From Ustilaginoidea virens (taxonomy: Eukaryota > Ascomycota > Sordariomycetes > Hypocreales > Clavicipitaceae): a stretch of 64,000 nucleotides of DNA. Shown in pieces: positions 32,331 through 45,025 of this stretch (the first letter of the stretch is position 1; each line of letters opens with the position of its first letter). The stretch covers positions 3,038,001-3,102,000 of the forward strand of contig NC_057321.1 of the NCBI RefSeq assembly GCF_000687475.1. The letters run 5' to 3'. The notes beneath the pieces are model-generated. The model saw only the letters and a program-made list of their open reading frames with translations. It did no database searches and was not told the DNA's origin. The position numbers were made by a program, and so were the translations under genes.

Positions 32331-35300
32331 TACCCCCCTTCTCTGGGAAAAATTTCATCTATTTTTATATTAGGGTTGCTATAGGGTTCGACCGGGCCTA
32401 TTATATATTCAAATATCCCTTTATTTAACCTTAAATGCCTCCTATATTACAGTATCCTTAAAGTTCTTTAGTGGTTCCTAAGTCGGCGAATTATATCCCT
32501 TCTATTTCACTGGTATATTACGTTTGCCGCTATAACCCTAAGTGTTTTTAGTAGTTAGTATCTCTTCGACCTCGAATTCCTTATATAGGGTATTAGAGTT
32601 CTCTAGTAGGACTAATAGGGGACCGGGCCTAGTATCTATAAGTATTTGGCTCGGTAGTGGGTTGGAAGCGGCATATTCTATAAGATTAACGTAAAAGACC
32701 GGGTAAATACTATTAGGGATATCGAGTCGGATATTAAGCGGGGATGGAATAGCTATAATAGTATACTTAGTAGATACCTAATCGAGCTTCTTATAAAGCC
32801 GGTTAGTCTTAATATTCTATAGGCTTAGCTAAATTTAGTCCCCAATTTAGTAGCATTCCGTTAGGCGTTAGGAATGATTCGTCGCGTCTTACTGCCATTA
32901 TTAGATAAAGGCAATAGCGGCCTAGGCGAATTCGCCCCCCTTCTGCATTATAGCTAAGAAGCGTGCCGCTCGCCCTTTAGGGGTTATTAAATTTAGTATA
33001 ATATTAGGGGGAGGTATTATAATAGGAGAGTCGAAGCTATTTAGGAGACAGTTTAGACTATATCTAGTAACTAAAGAAGTGCGGTTATTTAGAGTGTATT
33101 AGCAAGTTGCAAGATATTAGGGCTAGTTATACTAGTTAAATGCTACTTTAATATATAAGATAGCCTAGACCTCCTAGTTTATACGCTTTATGCTACTATT
33201 AGTCTATAGGTAGTATACCGTCGAGAGGAGTTATTTAGTCCTAATAGCTTTATATATTATAGTCTAGAATTAGCCTACTTAGTCTGAGCCTTTATTGCTA
33301 ATAATCTAGGCGGGGAATCTATAGTGCTACTACTAGTAATCTAGGAAGTATTCTATACAATTTTCCGTTCGTATTAAGTATATCGCTTCAAATTAGATAT
33401 ACTTTAATAGGCAGTTAGTAATAACTATTAAGTAGTGCGGGTTAGAGTTAGTATAGGCCGGGAGGTCTATTATAAAGTCTATAGAGATTTAGGATTAAAA
33501 GCGATCTAGGATCGGTAGGGGCTAAAGTAAGCTTTATTGCAGCTAACGGCTCTTATGCGCCCTATAGTATTAATAATTCCAAATAAATCGAGCTACCTTA
33601 GACAATATATTATCAAAGTGGTAATCCTATTATAGTAGTTAGAAAGTTATATTCTTCCCTAGGTGCCCTACAGTAGGGGAGTTATAGTATTATTAAATTA
33701 CTATAGTTATTAGCGGTTCGAATAAAGGGAGCTAAGTCTAGCCCTAGTAGAATAGTATTTTATAGGCGTTTAGGGTATAATCTATAATCTATTTTTTAGT
33801 CTTTGCCTTTATAGGGAATTATCGTTCTCTATTTGCTATAGCCTTCTATTAGGCCCAGTATAAATCGTCTTTAGCTATAATTTAGTCCTAGAGTGCCTAT
33901 AGGTATATATTGGTAAAGATTTAAGAACCATTAGGTAAAGAGACTCTAGTCGATAATACTACTACCAGTATATCGTCTATTATACCTAGGTTTATAGTTA
34001 GGCAATCCCTAATTAGGTCTAGCTAGACCTCTATTAGGTTTACCTTAATAGTAGAGATAGATAGTAGTTAAAGGATTTAGCTGAACCTTAGTATCGCGCT
34101 ATCTGCCTTTTGCTCCTATCGTAAAAGTATATTAGGATATTAGGCCTATAAGTTAGGCTAATACTAAAGGTAGAAGTTAAAAAGGGCTAACATCTCGGCC
34201 TATTATGCCTAGTATTCTAATATCTCCTTCGGTTAAGCAAAATACTTTAGGTTCTTATAGTCTATAAGGATTATAAATAGAGCGGCAATAGAGTAGAGTT
34301 CAGCAGACTATACCTTAAGATATGAGATAATAGCTAATAGCTCTTTATTGTAAATAGTATAATTCTATTTAGCTTTAGTAAGTCGTACTAAGTAGTATAT
34401 AATTAGGTAAAGCGCCTTATCCTCCTTAATTTAGGAGAGGTAGCTACTAATAGCTATACTAGAGCTATCTGCCTTAAAGATTATCTCTTTCTTAGGGTCC
34501 TATTAGGCAAAAATTAAATATAAAATAAAATACTACTTAAGTGTTTAAAAGGCTTTTTTTTCTTCTTCTAGCTATTAGAAAGGAATACTCTTTTATATTA
34601 GTTAGACTAATAGTTTGGCTAAATAGGAGAAGTTTAAGATAAAATCGCAGTAGAAATTCATAAATCATAGGAAGCTTTAGACGCCCTATAGCTTTATAAG
34701 GGCCTCCTACTCTTAGATTGCCTTAATCTTTTTAAGGTCTAGGTAGATCTTTTTTCTAGCTATTATGATATAGCCTAGGTAATATACCTCTTTTATAGCA
34801 AACTCATATTTCTCTAGATCTAAGTTTAGGCCGGCATCTTATAGCCGTCTAAAGATATTCCTTATGCAATCTATATATTCCTTCTATAAGCCCCCTATAT
34901 AGACTAAAACGTTATTAAGGTAGGCTATAGTAAAGTCTCTTAATATATCCCCTAAGACCCTATTTATATAATATTGGAATATTGCGGGGGCCCCTATTAG
35001 ACTAAAAGGGGTTACTAATTACTTAAAAAGGCCGAAATATATCTAGAATACAGTAAGGTGCTTATTGCCTTCCGTAATATAGATTTTATAGAATGCAGCC
35101 TAGACATCTACCTTTATAAACCACTTTGCTTATAATAGGGATTATAGTATCTCCTTAATTAAGGGAAAGGGATACTAGTCTTATATTATAACCTTATTTA
35201 AGGCCTGGTAATCCACGCAGAAGTGCTATCTACTATTCGCCTTTTTTGCGAGTAAGACTAATACCGCTGCCAATAAGGAATTCGCGCGGATCTATCCTTT

Positions 35301-37472
35301 ATCTATAAGGTTAGTTACTTATCTCCGAACCTTAAGTAATTAGTCCTATAGTATATTATATAGCGGTCCCTATAGGAGGTCGGGTGGCCCCTTATCTAGT
35401 AGGGTCGGTTTAAGCTTAATATAGTAATTAAGCGTGCCTTAGTATAGTAGGAGGCTGGAAGCCTTTGCCTTATTAAAAAGGTTGGTAAAATCCTAAAGCT
35501 TAAGTAGTAGGGTTCGCAGCTAGGCCAGGGGGGGAACTAAATTCTAATAAGGCGGGAGTATAATATAGAGGATATATATAAGCTCCTATAGGCTTATAGA
35601 GAAAAAGGAGGTCGAATTATCTTAAGTGTATATTATATATTGTAATATACCGTAAAAGACCGATCTAAGAATATTAATTATAGTAGGCCTAAAAGATCGA
35701 ATAGTCGATTCCTTTATAAAGAGGCTATTAGCGGCTTTAATTCTTAATTAGCATCGTTTTACTTATAGTTCGATATTATAGTATTCTATCTATAGTAGTC
35801 TTAAGATAGCATCGCGAATAAAGCCTAGTACGATATATAGTATTATAGCTAACGGCTATCTATCAATATCGATATTGATATAAACGGTATAGATAATTAA
35901 AGGGGTAGCCTATTACTCTCCCGATTGACTCTTTATATCTACTATAGTCTTAAATTTCCTATAAGACGGTAGGTAGATAGGCTAGAGTCTTAACCTTTAG
36001 ATAGTTTTTTTGCTTATTGTAGTATAGCAGTTATAACTAGAATCAATTAGGGTATCAATAAAGGTAGAATTATTATATAATATCGGGACTAAAAAGGGGT
36101 ATCTATCTATATAGTCCTTAATATTATTAATCTCCTTTATATAGTATTCCCATTATAACCTAGCTAGGGGCTAGGTATATTTTTTAAGCCTTTTTGCGAG
36201 ATTCAGCTTAAAGGCTAATCTTTTCCCTAGGTATTACTATTATCGCTATCTCTAAGCTTGGCGATTTGTAAGGCTTTTATAGCTTTTAGGTCTATAGAAG
36301 TTATAGTTATCTCTAGTAGGGGCCGGGCCGGCTTTAGCTTATATTCCTATATTTTATAGCTAGCATCCTTATATCGGGTATAAAGTGATTTCTAATAGTA
36401 CTTCTTAAGGACTTTTTTTAAAACCTATAGCGCCTTTTTACTAGGAAACTTTTATTTACCTTTCGAACCTAGCTTATAGACGCCTATTATAGGCGTATTA
36501 CCGTTTTTATCCCGAGTAGTTATCTGCAGATCTTAGGCATTATTATCGTAATCCTAGGAGAGGTCTATATAGCGTTTTACGGTAAGGCTTATCTTTAGGT
36601 CGATAGCGATTTTACGGTACCTTATAACGGCCGCATTATAGTCTTTACGGGAGACCCTAAGGCTGATAATCTTTTCTAATATATAAGGGTTAAAGGCAGA
36701 TTAGAGTATTTTTAGCTTTACCGACTTAAGCTAATTAAATCCCCCTACTAATACTAATTTTTCCTTAAAATTAAAATATATAAGAAATGCAGAAAAGGGT
36801 TCTTTCGGCATCTAGTAGAGGGTATACTTAAGCTTAGCAATTATATATTCCTCCTAATGTAGATCCTTAAAGAGTCGCTATAGGTAATTAAAGAAGGCTA
36901 TAGGATAGTAATAGAGGGTTGCACTATTTACGAAGAAGGCTGCTACTTAAGATTAGACTATAGCCGAAAGGTTTTAATAGATAAATATCTACTAGGTCTT
37001 ATCGTTACTAATGAAGTCCCGATCGATCTCTAATTTATATTCTATAAAGGTCTTCTATATAGTAAATATAGCCTTTTTGCTATTAAAGGGTTCCCCGACC
37101 GGTATTAGTTTACGTTTTTATTAGGTTTCCTTTAGGATTAGGATAGAATCGGTCTAGGATTAGTCTAAGGTTAATATAGGTACTGATGATAGTTATTATT
37201 ATATTTAGTCGATAAGAGCCTATATTTAATGCTTAGTCTACTTAGTCTAGGCGTATATCTAGCGCTTACTCTTTTAGCTTTAGGATAACTATTTTTGAAA
37301 CCTTATATTAAGTACTTCCATAGCGTTCATAATTGACTTTAGTTATATGGCCCGTTGGCGAGCGGAGGCGCATTAGGTATCATCCAAGCCTATAATATTC
37401 TATAAGGGGTCTATATCTATTATCGGCAGTTATATGAGGTATAATAATAAGGGTTGAGAGAGTTTTATTAAT

Positions 37473-37726
37473 TGTGATAGACTAGCCTTATGGCGATTGC
37501 GAATAGGCGTTAATTGGATGTATTAATAAAACTAAGGAGGAAGGGAGAAAAGCCTAAATTAGGTCCCTTCCGCAGTCTATATACATCCGTATGTGGCGCG
37601 GGCTAAAGCCCTAACGTTGCCCTATAGGCCCGCGCGTCTACCTTATGTTATCCTTCCTAGACTAGGCACGGGCGCAGCCCGAGCCTCAGTCAATCTATGA
37701 CACGGGCATAGCCCGAGTCCGTGATA
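37473..37726 (-). repeat. Gypsy-2 5' LTR (right)
   Basis: 254 bp, begins TGTGATAGACTAGCC and ends GAGTCCGTGATA just before the TTTTT duplication. Confidence 0.9.
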
Positions 37727-40446
37727 TTTTTAAGTAATTAATAACCCCCTTTAGCCTAATTAGGGCCTTTACGATATTTTAGCGATATATTAATAGGGCC
37801 TTAGGGGACTTATTAAGGGATTTCGCTACTACTTACCTAGATAATATTTTAGTCTATACCGGAGGCTTATAGAAGGAATATATAGATGGCATTAAGGTTA
37901 TCTTTAGGCGCCTATAAGATGCCGGCCTAAATCTAGATCTAGATAAATATAATTTCGGAGTAAAGGAGGTATACTACCTCAGCTATATTATAATAGCAGG
38001 AAAGGAGATCCGTTTAAACCCTAAGAAGATTAAGGCAATCTAAAAGTAAAAAGCGCCTATAAAGTTATAAGGCATTTAGAGCTTTTTAAGGTTTATAAAC
38101 TTCTATTGCAATTTTATCTTAAATTTCTCCTACCTAGCTAAGCCTTTAGTTCGATTAATATAAAAAGGTATCCCCTTTTAATAGCTTAAAAAGGAAGAAA
38201 AGGCTTTCTAAATGCTTAAATAATATTTTATTTTATACTTAGTCTTTGCCTAATAGGACCTTAAGAAGGAAACGATCCTTAAGGCAGATAGCTTTAGTAT
38301 AGCTATTAGTAGCTGCCTCTTTTAAATCGGGGAAGATAAAATACTTTACTTAATCGTATACTACTTAGTATAGCTTATAAAAGCCGAACGGAACTATACT
38401 ATCTATAATAAGGAGCTGCTTACTATTATCTTACGCCTTAAGGTATAGTTAGCTGAATTCTATTCTATTGCTGCTTTATTTATAATCCTTATAGACTATA
38501 AGAACCTAAAGTATTTTACTCGATTAAAAGAGATATTAGAATGCTAGGCGCAATAGGCTAAGATTTTAGCCTTCTTTAACTTCTATTTTCGATACTAACC
38601 CAGCTTATAAGCTTAATGCCTTAATGCCTTTTTGCAATAAGAGTAAAAGGCAGATAGTATAGCCCTGAGATTTAGCTAAATACTTTAGCTGCTATCTATC
38701 TCCGCTATAGAGGCGGACCTAATAGAAGACTAACCAGACCTAATAGAGGACTAACCGGACCTAATAGGGGACTAACCGGCCGCAGACCTAAATATAATAA
38801 AGGATGCGCTAAAAGTAGTACCTTTAATAGGAGTCTCTTTACTAAATAGCTCCTAGATCTTTACTAATACTTATCTATAGGCGCTTTAGGACCAGGCTAT
38901 AGCTAAAGATGCCTTATACTATACCCGATAGAAGGCTATAGCAGATAGACAGCAACGATTCCTAAAAGAAGTAAAGACTAAAAAGCAGATTGCAGATTAT
39001 ACCCTAAACGCCTATAAGGCACTATTTTACTTGGGTCGGACTTAGCTCCCCTCTTTCAAACCATTAATAACTATAATAATTTAATAATACTATAACTCCC
39101 CTACTATAGGGCACTTAGGGAAGAATACAACTTTTTAGCTACTATAGCAGGACTACTATTTCGACAATATATCGTCTAAAGTAGCTTGATTCGTTTAGAA
39201 CTATTAATACTGTAGAGCGTATAAAAGTCGCTAGCTATACTAAGGCCTACTCTAGCCCTTACCGATCCTAAATCATTTCTAGTCTTAGATTTCTATTAAT
39301 TTTATAACTAACCTCCCAGCCTGTCACGCTTCCGACCTATATTACCTAATAGTTATTACCGACCACCTATCTAAGTATATTTAACTTAAGGCGATACACT
39401 CGATATAAGCAGAGGATTATATAGAATGGTTCCTAGACTACTAGTAGCGGCACTATAGATTCCCTGCCTAGATTATTAGCAATAAAGGCTCAGACTAGGT
39501 AGGCCAATTCTAGACTATAATATATAAGGCTATTAGGACTAAATAACTCCTCTTGATTATATACTATCTATAGACCGATAATAGTATAAAGCATATAAAC
39601 CAAGAGGTCTAGACTATTTTATACGTAAAGGTAGTATTCGATTAATACGATTAGTCCTAATATCTCGCGACCTACTAGTATACTCTAAATAATTATACTT
39701 CCTCTATCACTAGATATAGCCCGAACCGTCTCCCAAATAGCTTTAATTCTCCTATTATAATACCTTCCCCCGATATTACGCCAAGTTCTATAACCCTTAA
39801 GGGGCGGGCAGCGCGCTTCCTAGCTATAATACAGGAGGGGGGCGAACTCGCCTAAGCCGCTATCGCCTTTATTTAATAGCAGCAGTAGGACGCAATAAAT
39901 TATTCCTAATATCTAGTAGAATGCTACTAAATCGGGGACTAAGTTTAGCTAAGCCTATAGAATATTAAAACTAACCGGCCTTATAAGAAGCTTAACTAGG
40001 TATCCGCTAAATATATTATTATAGCCGTCCCATCCCTACTTAATATCTAACTTGATATCCCTAATGATATCTACCTAGTCTTCTATATTGATCTTATAGA
40101 ATATACTACTTCCGACCCACTACCAAGCTAAATATTTATGGATACTAGGCCTAGTCCCTTATTAGTCCTACTAAAGGACTCTAATACCCCGCACGAGGAA
40201 TTTAAAATTAAAGAGATATTAGCTGCGAAAAACGCTCGGGGTTACAGCAGCAAATATAATATACTAGTAAAATAGAAGGGATACGATTCGCCGACTTAGG
40301 AACCACTAAAGAACTTTAAGGATACTGCAGTACGGGAGGCTTTTAAGGTTAAATAGGGGGATATTTAGATATATAATAGGCCCAATCGAACCCTATAGCA
40401 ACTCCGATACGGAAATAGATAAATTTTTTCCTAGGGAAGGGGGGTA

Positions 40447-40700
40447 TATTACGGACTCAGGCTATACCTATATTATAGATTAGCTAGGGCTCGGGCTGTG
40501 CCTATGCCTAGTCCGGGATGGATGATATAAGACAGACGCGCGGGCCCACAGGGCAATAATAGGGCTCTAGCCTACGCCACACACGGATATATATAGACTG
40601 CGGAAGGGACCCGATTCGGGCTCTTCTCCCTTCCTTTTTAGTTTTATTAATACATCCGATTAATGCCTATTTATAGTCGCCCTAGGGCCAGTCCGTTACA
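40447..40700 (+). repeat. Gypsy-1 3' LTR
   Basis: 254 bp, begins TATTACGGACTC (TG changed to TA) and ends CCAGTCCGTTACA, followed by GCTTT. Confidence 0.9.
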
Positions 40701-40705
40701 GCTTT

Positions 40706-40985
40706 CCCCCTTCTTTCTAGATAGTAGAAGGATAGCACAATCAAACCTGTTAATACACTACATGCCTCTTAACTCCCACCTTCCCTGCATTATTCTGGTT
40801 ATCTTATATTTGCCTTGCCTTTACACTTGCCTCGCTTTATAGCACTTGTATAGTCTTATGACTTAGTGACGAATCTAGTATTTATACTAAGATTAAGTCA
40901 CAGGTCGCAGACAGTCTTGTGCCATCTAGCTAGCTAGTAAGGCTTTGCTTTATAGTGACCTTTAGAATTGCAATAGGATTAGTAC
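40706..40985 (+). repeat. Element X copy 1, right part
   Basis: Continues the X sequence interrupted by Gypsy-1: CCCCCTTCTTTCTAGATAGTAG, then CACTACATGCCTCTTAACTC, as in copies 2 and 3, ending near TTTAGAATTGCAA. About 150 bp in the middle (AGTCTTATGACTTAGTGACG..) are not found in copy 2. Confidence 0.7.
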
Positions 40986-41676
40986 TGTATACCAAATAAA
41001 GTAGGCCTTTATTGGGCCTTATTTTTGGTAAGACTTGATATAACGTATCTGGCCTTATTTTTAAAATATATGGTAAGGCGGCATATGACGTACCGGGCCT
41101 GATTTAAAAGATATTTGGTAAGACCGGATATTATGTAGGCACACCGGGCCTTATTTAAAAATATTTAATACGGCCGGATATTACGTGGGCATACCGGGCC
41201 TTATTTAAAAATATTTAATACGGCCGGATATTACGTGGGCATACCGGGCCTTATTTAAAAGATATTTAATATGGCTGGATATTACGTGGCACAACGGGCA
41301 TTATTTAAAAATATTTAATACGGCTGGATATTACGTGGCACACCGGGCATTATTTAAAATATTTGGTAAGACTTAATATGACGTATCAGACCTTATTTTT
41401 AAATATATGGTAAGGCTAGATATATCGTGGTATAATGGGTATTACGAGGAGCTCTCTTACTGGCTACCTTGGATGCCTGGGCCTACCCTCTCTCTTAGAT
41501 ATATTTAGGATAGTTTTTCCCCTTCTTTCTAGATAGTAGAAGGGCAGCACAATCGAGTCTGTTAATGCACTACATGCCTCTTAACTCTTTTCACCTTTCC
41601 TGCGTTTCTAGTTATTTATATTTGTCTTGCCTCTTTATACCGGCTTCACTTTATATTTACCCTAAGAATTGTAACA
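40986..41676 (+). repeat. Element X copy 2, LTR-like repeat
   Basis: Starts TGTATACCAAATAAAG and ends AGAATTGTAACA, so has TG..CA-type ends and LTR-like size (691 bp). It contains a 50-bp minisatellite. No coding capacity. Probably a solo LTR of a family whose internal region is not in the window. Confidence 0.7.
41049..41400. repeat. 50-bp minisatellite inside element X copy 2
   Basis: Six to seven tandem units, each with CCGGGCCTTATTTAAAAA and GGCCGGATATTACGTGG. Starts of the CCGGGCC box at 41,093, 41,144, 41,194, 41,244, 41,294 and 41,344 show a 50-bp period. Units in the middle are nearly identical; outer units are more diverged. Confidence 0.9.
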
Positions 41677-43862
41677 ATAAGGATTATAAATAGGGCGGCA
41701 ATAGAATAGAGTTTAACTAACTATACTTTAAGGCACGAGATAATAGTAAGTAGCTCCTTATTGTAGATAGTATAATTCTATTTAGCTTTTATAAGCTATA
41801 CCGAGTAGTATACGATCGGGTAAAATACCTTATCATCCCCGATCTAAAAGAGGCAGCTACTAATAATTATACTAGAGCTATCTACCTTAAGGATTGTTTC
41901 CTTCTTAAGATCCTATTAAGCGAGGATTAGGTATAAAATAAAGTACTACTTAAGCGCTTAAAAGGCCTTTTCTTCCTCTTTAAGCTATTAAAAAAAGATA
42001 CCCTTCTACATTAATCGAACTAAAAGCTGAACTAAATAAGAGAAATTTAGGATAAAATCGCGGTAGAAGTTTGCAAACCCTAGACAGCTTTAAACGCCCT
42101 ATAATTTCGTAAGGGCTTCTTAGTCTTAGATTGCTTTAATCTTTTTAGGGTCTAAATAAATTTCTTTATTAGTCACTACGATATAGCTTAGGTAATATAT
42201 CTCTTTTATAGCTAACTTATATTTCTCTAGATCTAAATTTAAGCCGGCATCTTATAGCCGCCTTAAGACCTTCTTTATGCAATCTAAGTATTCTTTCTGT
42301 AAGCCCCCTATATAGACTAAAATATCGTCTAAGTAGGCTATAGCGAAATCCCCTAATATATCCCCTAAGGCCCTATTAATATAATATTAAAATATTATAA
42401 GGGCCCTAGTTAGGCTAAAAGGGGTTATTAGCCACTTAAAGAGGCCGAAGTATATCTAGAATACAGTAAGGTACTTATCGCCCTTAGCAATATAGATCTT
42501 ATAGAATACTACTTAGATATCTACCTTTATAAACTACTTCGCCTGTAATAGGGAATATAGCGTCTCCTTAATTAAGGGGAGGGGGTACCGGTCCTACATT
42601 TTAACTTTATTTAGGGCCCGGTAATCTATATAAAAACACTATCTGCTATTCGCTTTTCTCGCAAGTAGGACTAATACCGCTGCCGATAAAAATCTTATAT
42701 AGATCTATTCTTTATCTATAAGGTTAGTTATCTATCTCTAAACCTTAAGTAACTAATCCCACGGTATATTATATAGCGGTCCCTATAAGAGGTCGGGTAG
42801 CCTCCCGTCTAGGGTCGGTTTAAGCTTAATATAGTAATTAAGTATGCCTTAGTGCGGTAGAAGGCTAAAAGCCTTTGCCTTATTAAAGAGGTCGGCAAAG
42901 TCCTAGAGCTTCAATAGTAGAGTCTACAGTTAAGCTAGATGTAAAATAGAATTCTAGTAAAGCAGGAGCATAATATAAAGGATATATATTAGCTATTATA
43001 AGCTTACAGAGAAGAAGGAGGTTAAATTATTTTAGGTGTATACTACTTATTATAATATACCGTAAAAGATTAACCTAAGGATATTAATTACTATAAGTCC
43101 GGAGGATCGAGTAGTTAATTCTGTCGGAATTATCGGTTAGTCAATCAGTCGGTTAATTAGTTACTTAGTCACTCAGTCAGTGCACCTAATAGTAACGCGG
43201 CATATGTGGCTATAGCACAAATGCATACGTAGTCAGTCAGTCAGTCACTCAGTCAGTGCACCTGATAGTGACGCGGCATATATAGCTATAGCACATATGC
43301 ATACGTAGTCACTGCGTGCCCGGCACACATATGCATATAGGGCATATCGCCGCCCTTAGTCTTTTCTTTCCTTTCTTCCTTCTTAGTTAGACACATCACA
43401 ATATATTCACTTCAGGGAAGATCAATACCTCTGATAGGTGATACCGTGATAGTCACCGATACAGTAGTATTACGCGCGCACCCTACGTACTGGGACCTGG
43501 GCCTGCTCAACAAATTCTTTTACTAGTAAACTATTAATAGCTCTAATCCTTAATTAATACTATTTCGCCTGCAATTCGATATTATAGTATTCTATCTAGG
43601 GCAGCCTTAGGATAACCTCGCAGGTTAGGCCTAGGACGATATAAAGTATTATAGCTAACGGCCATCTATTGATATTAATATCGATATAGACGGTATAGGT
43701 AATCAAAGGGGTAATACCTTAGCATTCCCCCGATCGGCTCTTTATATCTACTATAGTCTTAAGCGTTCTTTAAGAAAGTAGGTAGATAGGTTAGAGTCCT
43801 AACCTTTAGATAGTTCTTTCGCTTATTACACTATAGCAGTCACAACTAAAGTTAATTAAGGT
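41677..43862 (-). pseudogene. Gypsy pol fragment (protease to RNase H), minus strand
   Basis: Colinear with Gypsy-2 from about 34,270 to 36,050 but without LTRs. The reverse-transcriptase box reads YLDDILV on the minus strand, so this copy retains both catalytic Asp codons that Gypsy-1, -2 and -3 have partly or wholly lost. Still full of stops. Interrupted by a solo Copia LTR and flanked by inverted X copies. Confidence 0.8.
43122..43512. mobile_element. Solo Copia-type LTR with 5-bp TSD
   Basis: 391 bp beginning TGTCGGAATTATCGG and ending CTGCTCAACA, flanked by AATTC on both sides (43,117-43,121 and 43,513-43,517). Gypsy pol homology continues directly across it. It keeps many CpA/TpG dinucleotides, unlike its surroundings, and contains a direct repeat of about 100 bp (AGTCACTCAGTCAGTGCACC..). 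Orientation is not determinable without the internal region. Confidence 0.88.
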
Positions 43863-44458
43863 TGTTACAATTCTGAGGGTAAATATAAAGTGAAGCCGGT
43901 ATAAAGGCAAGACAAATATAAATAACCAGAAACGCAGGAAAGGTGAAAAGAGTCAAGAGGCATATAGTGCATTAACAAGTTTGATTGTGCTGCCCTTCTA
44001 CTATCTAAAAAGAAGGGGAAAAGCTATCCTAAATATATCTAAAGGAGGGTAGGCCTAGGCATCCAAGGTAGCCAGTAAGAGAGCTCCTCGTAATACCCAT
44101 TATACCACGTTATATCCAGCTTTACTATATATTTAAAAATAAGGTCTGATACGTCATATCAAGCCTTATCAAATATTTTAAATAATGCCCGGTGTGCCAT
44201 GTAATATCCAGCCGTATTAAATATTTTTTTAAATAATGCCCGGTGTGCCACATAATATCCAGCCGTATTAAATATCTTTTAAATAAGGCCAGGTGTGCCC
44301 ACATAATATCCGGCCGTATTAAATATTTTTAAATAAGGCCCGGTGTGCCCACGTAATATCCGGCCGTATTAAATATTTTTTAAATAAGGCCCGGTGTGCC
44401 CACGTAATATCCGGCCGTATTAAATATTTTTAAATCAGGCCCGGTACGTCATATCCCG
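43863..44458 (-). repeat. Element X copy 3, inverted and truncated
   Basis: Reverse complement of X copy 2 from its TGTTACAATTCT end through the 50-bp minisatellite (about 44,120-44,450). Homology stops near 44,455, where the Copia LTR at 44,459 begins. Confidence 0.8.
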
Positions 44459-45025
44459 TATCAAACAAAAACGGTGGTTTTTGCGCCTGCTAAGATAATG
44501 CAGTATGCGAAGGATAAAGGCAGTGGAATGGTAAAATCGCAGTAAGGTAAAAGTAACGGCACAGATAAGATACGAGACTAAGGCGTAGGGACAATTTGAA
44601 TTAATTATGCACTCTTGCTTATGTGCATACATCCATATATTCCTCCCACTATTTAGGTAGGAATATCTAGGGATTTAAATACATAATATTCCAATATAGA
44701 ACATCCCTAGTGAAATCAATCTAATATGAATGTCATGACCATACTGTGATATCATAGATATGTGGCGAAATGTGCATTTGTAGTGCATCGAGATTTGCGA
44801 CGATAAAGTGGTGTGATCAATTTGTAATGTATCATATGTTTGTGCGTGAGGGAATGTGTATAAATACTAGGTACTCAACTTTACTAGCAGCTGCTATATA
44901 CATATAAGTACTGAATACTTAATACCTTTCTCAATCTGATGATGCGGCGATGTGTAAAGATTGTCGGCAATAGATATCCAAAAATAATAAACTAAAATAA
45001 CAATAAATAATTTTATTCTGATATA
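44459..45025 (-). repeat. Probable 3' LTR of Copia-4 (minus orientation)
   Basis: Lies immediately downstream of the Copia-4 RNase H end and its GGGGGG purine tract (45,026-45,031, minus strand). About 567 bp, similar to the 574-bp LTR proposed for Copia-5. Ends assigned from the purine tract on one side and the break in X copy 3 on the other; both are approximate. Retains many TG/CA dinucleotides. Confidence 0.55.

Larger units (their letters stand above)
32077..37726 (-). mobile_element. Gypsy-2, same family as Gypsy-1, inserted in its reverse transcriptase
   Basis: 5,650 bp, bounded by 254-bp LTRs (32,077-32,330 and 37,473-37,726) and TSD TTTTT (32,072-32,076 and 37,727-37,731). The interrupted Gypsy-1 frame reads ..YLTIFQTCFSLF before and ..LITPFSLI after, so the insertion is simple. 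Minus-strand remnants from right to left: gag (about 36,700-37,150), protease (about 35,800-36,050), reverse transcriptase (about 34,850-35,250; active-site box decayed to YLNN), RNase H, integrase (about 32,700-33,950) and chromodomain (32,400-32,560, VK*KGYNSPT*EP). A purine tract (32,333-32,343 on the minus strand) abuts the 3' LTR. All frames are broken. Confidence 0.93.
29383..40700 (+). mobile_element. Gypsy-1, chromodomain Ty3/gypsy retrotransposon, interrupted by Gypsy-2
   Basis: LTRs of 254 bp at 29,383-29,636 and 40,447-40,700, flanked by TSD GCTTT (29,378-29,382 and 40,701-40,705). Without the insert the element is about 5.66 kb. Plus-strand coding remnants in order: gag capsid (about 29,900-30,550, ending in RKIAIDLE), protease/linker, reverse transcriptase (about 31,800-32,076, resuming at 37,732 with LITPF and the active-site box YLDN), RNase H (about 38,050-38,650), integrase (about 39,050-39,900), chromodomain (about 40,190-40,340, VK*KGYDSPT*EPL) and a purine tract next to the 3' LTR. 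Stops at Trp codons and D-to-N in the YxDD box show RIP inactivation. Inserted within element X copy 1. Confidence 0.93.

Noticed and set aside
41049..41400. CRISPR-like array
   Set aside because: Repeats are directly adjacent 50-bp units without unique spacers, in a fungal LTR-like element; it is a minisatellite.
40986..44458. Large MITE or foldback element formed by inverted X copies
   Set aside because: The intervening DNA is a piece of an unrelated Gypsy pol and X copy 1 exists alone, so two independent insertions explain the arrangement more simply.
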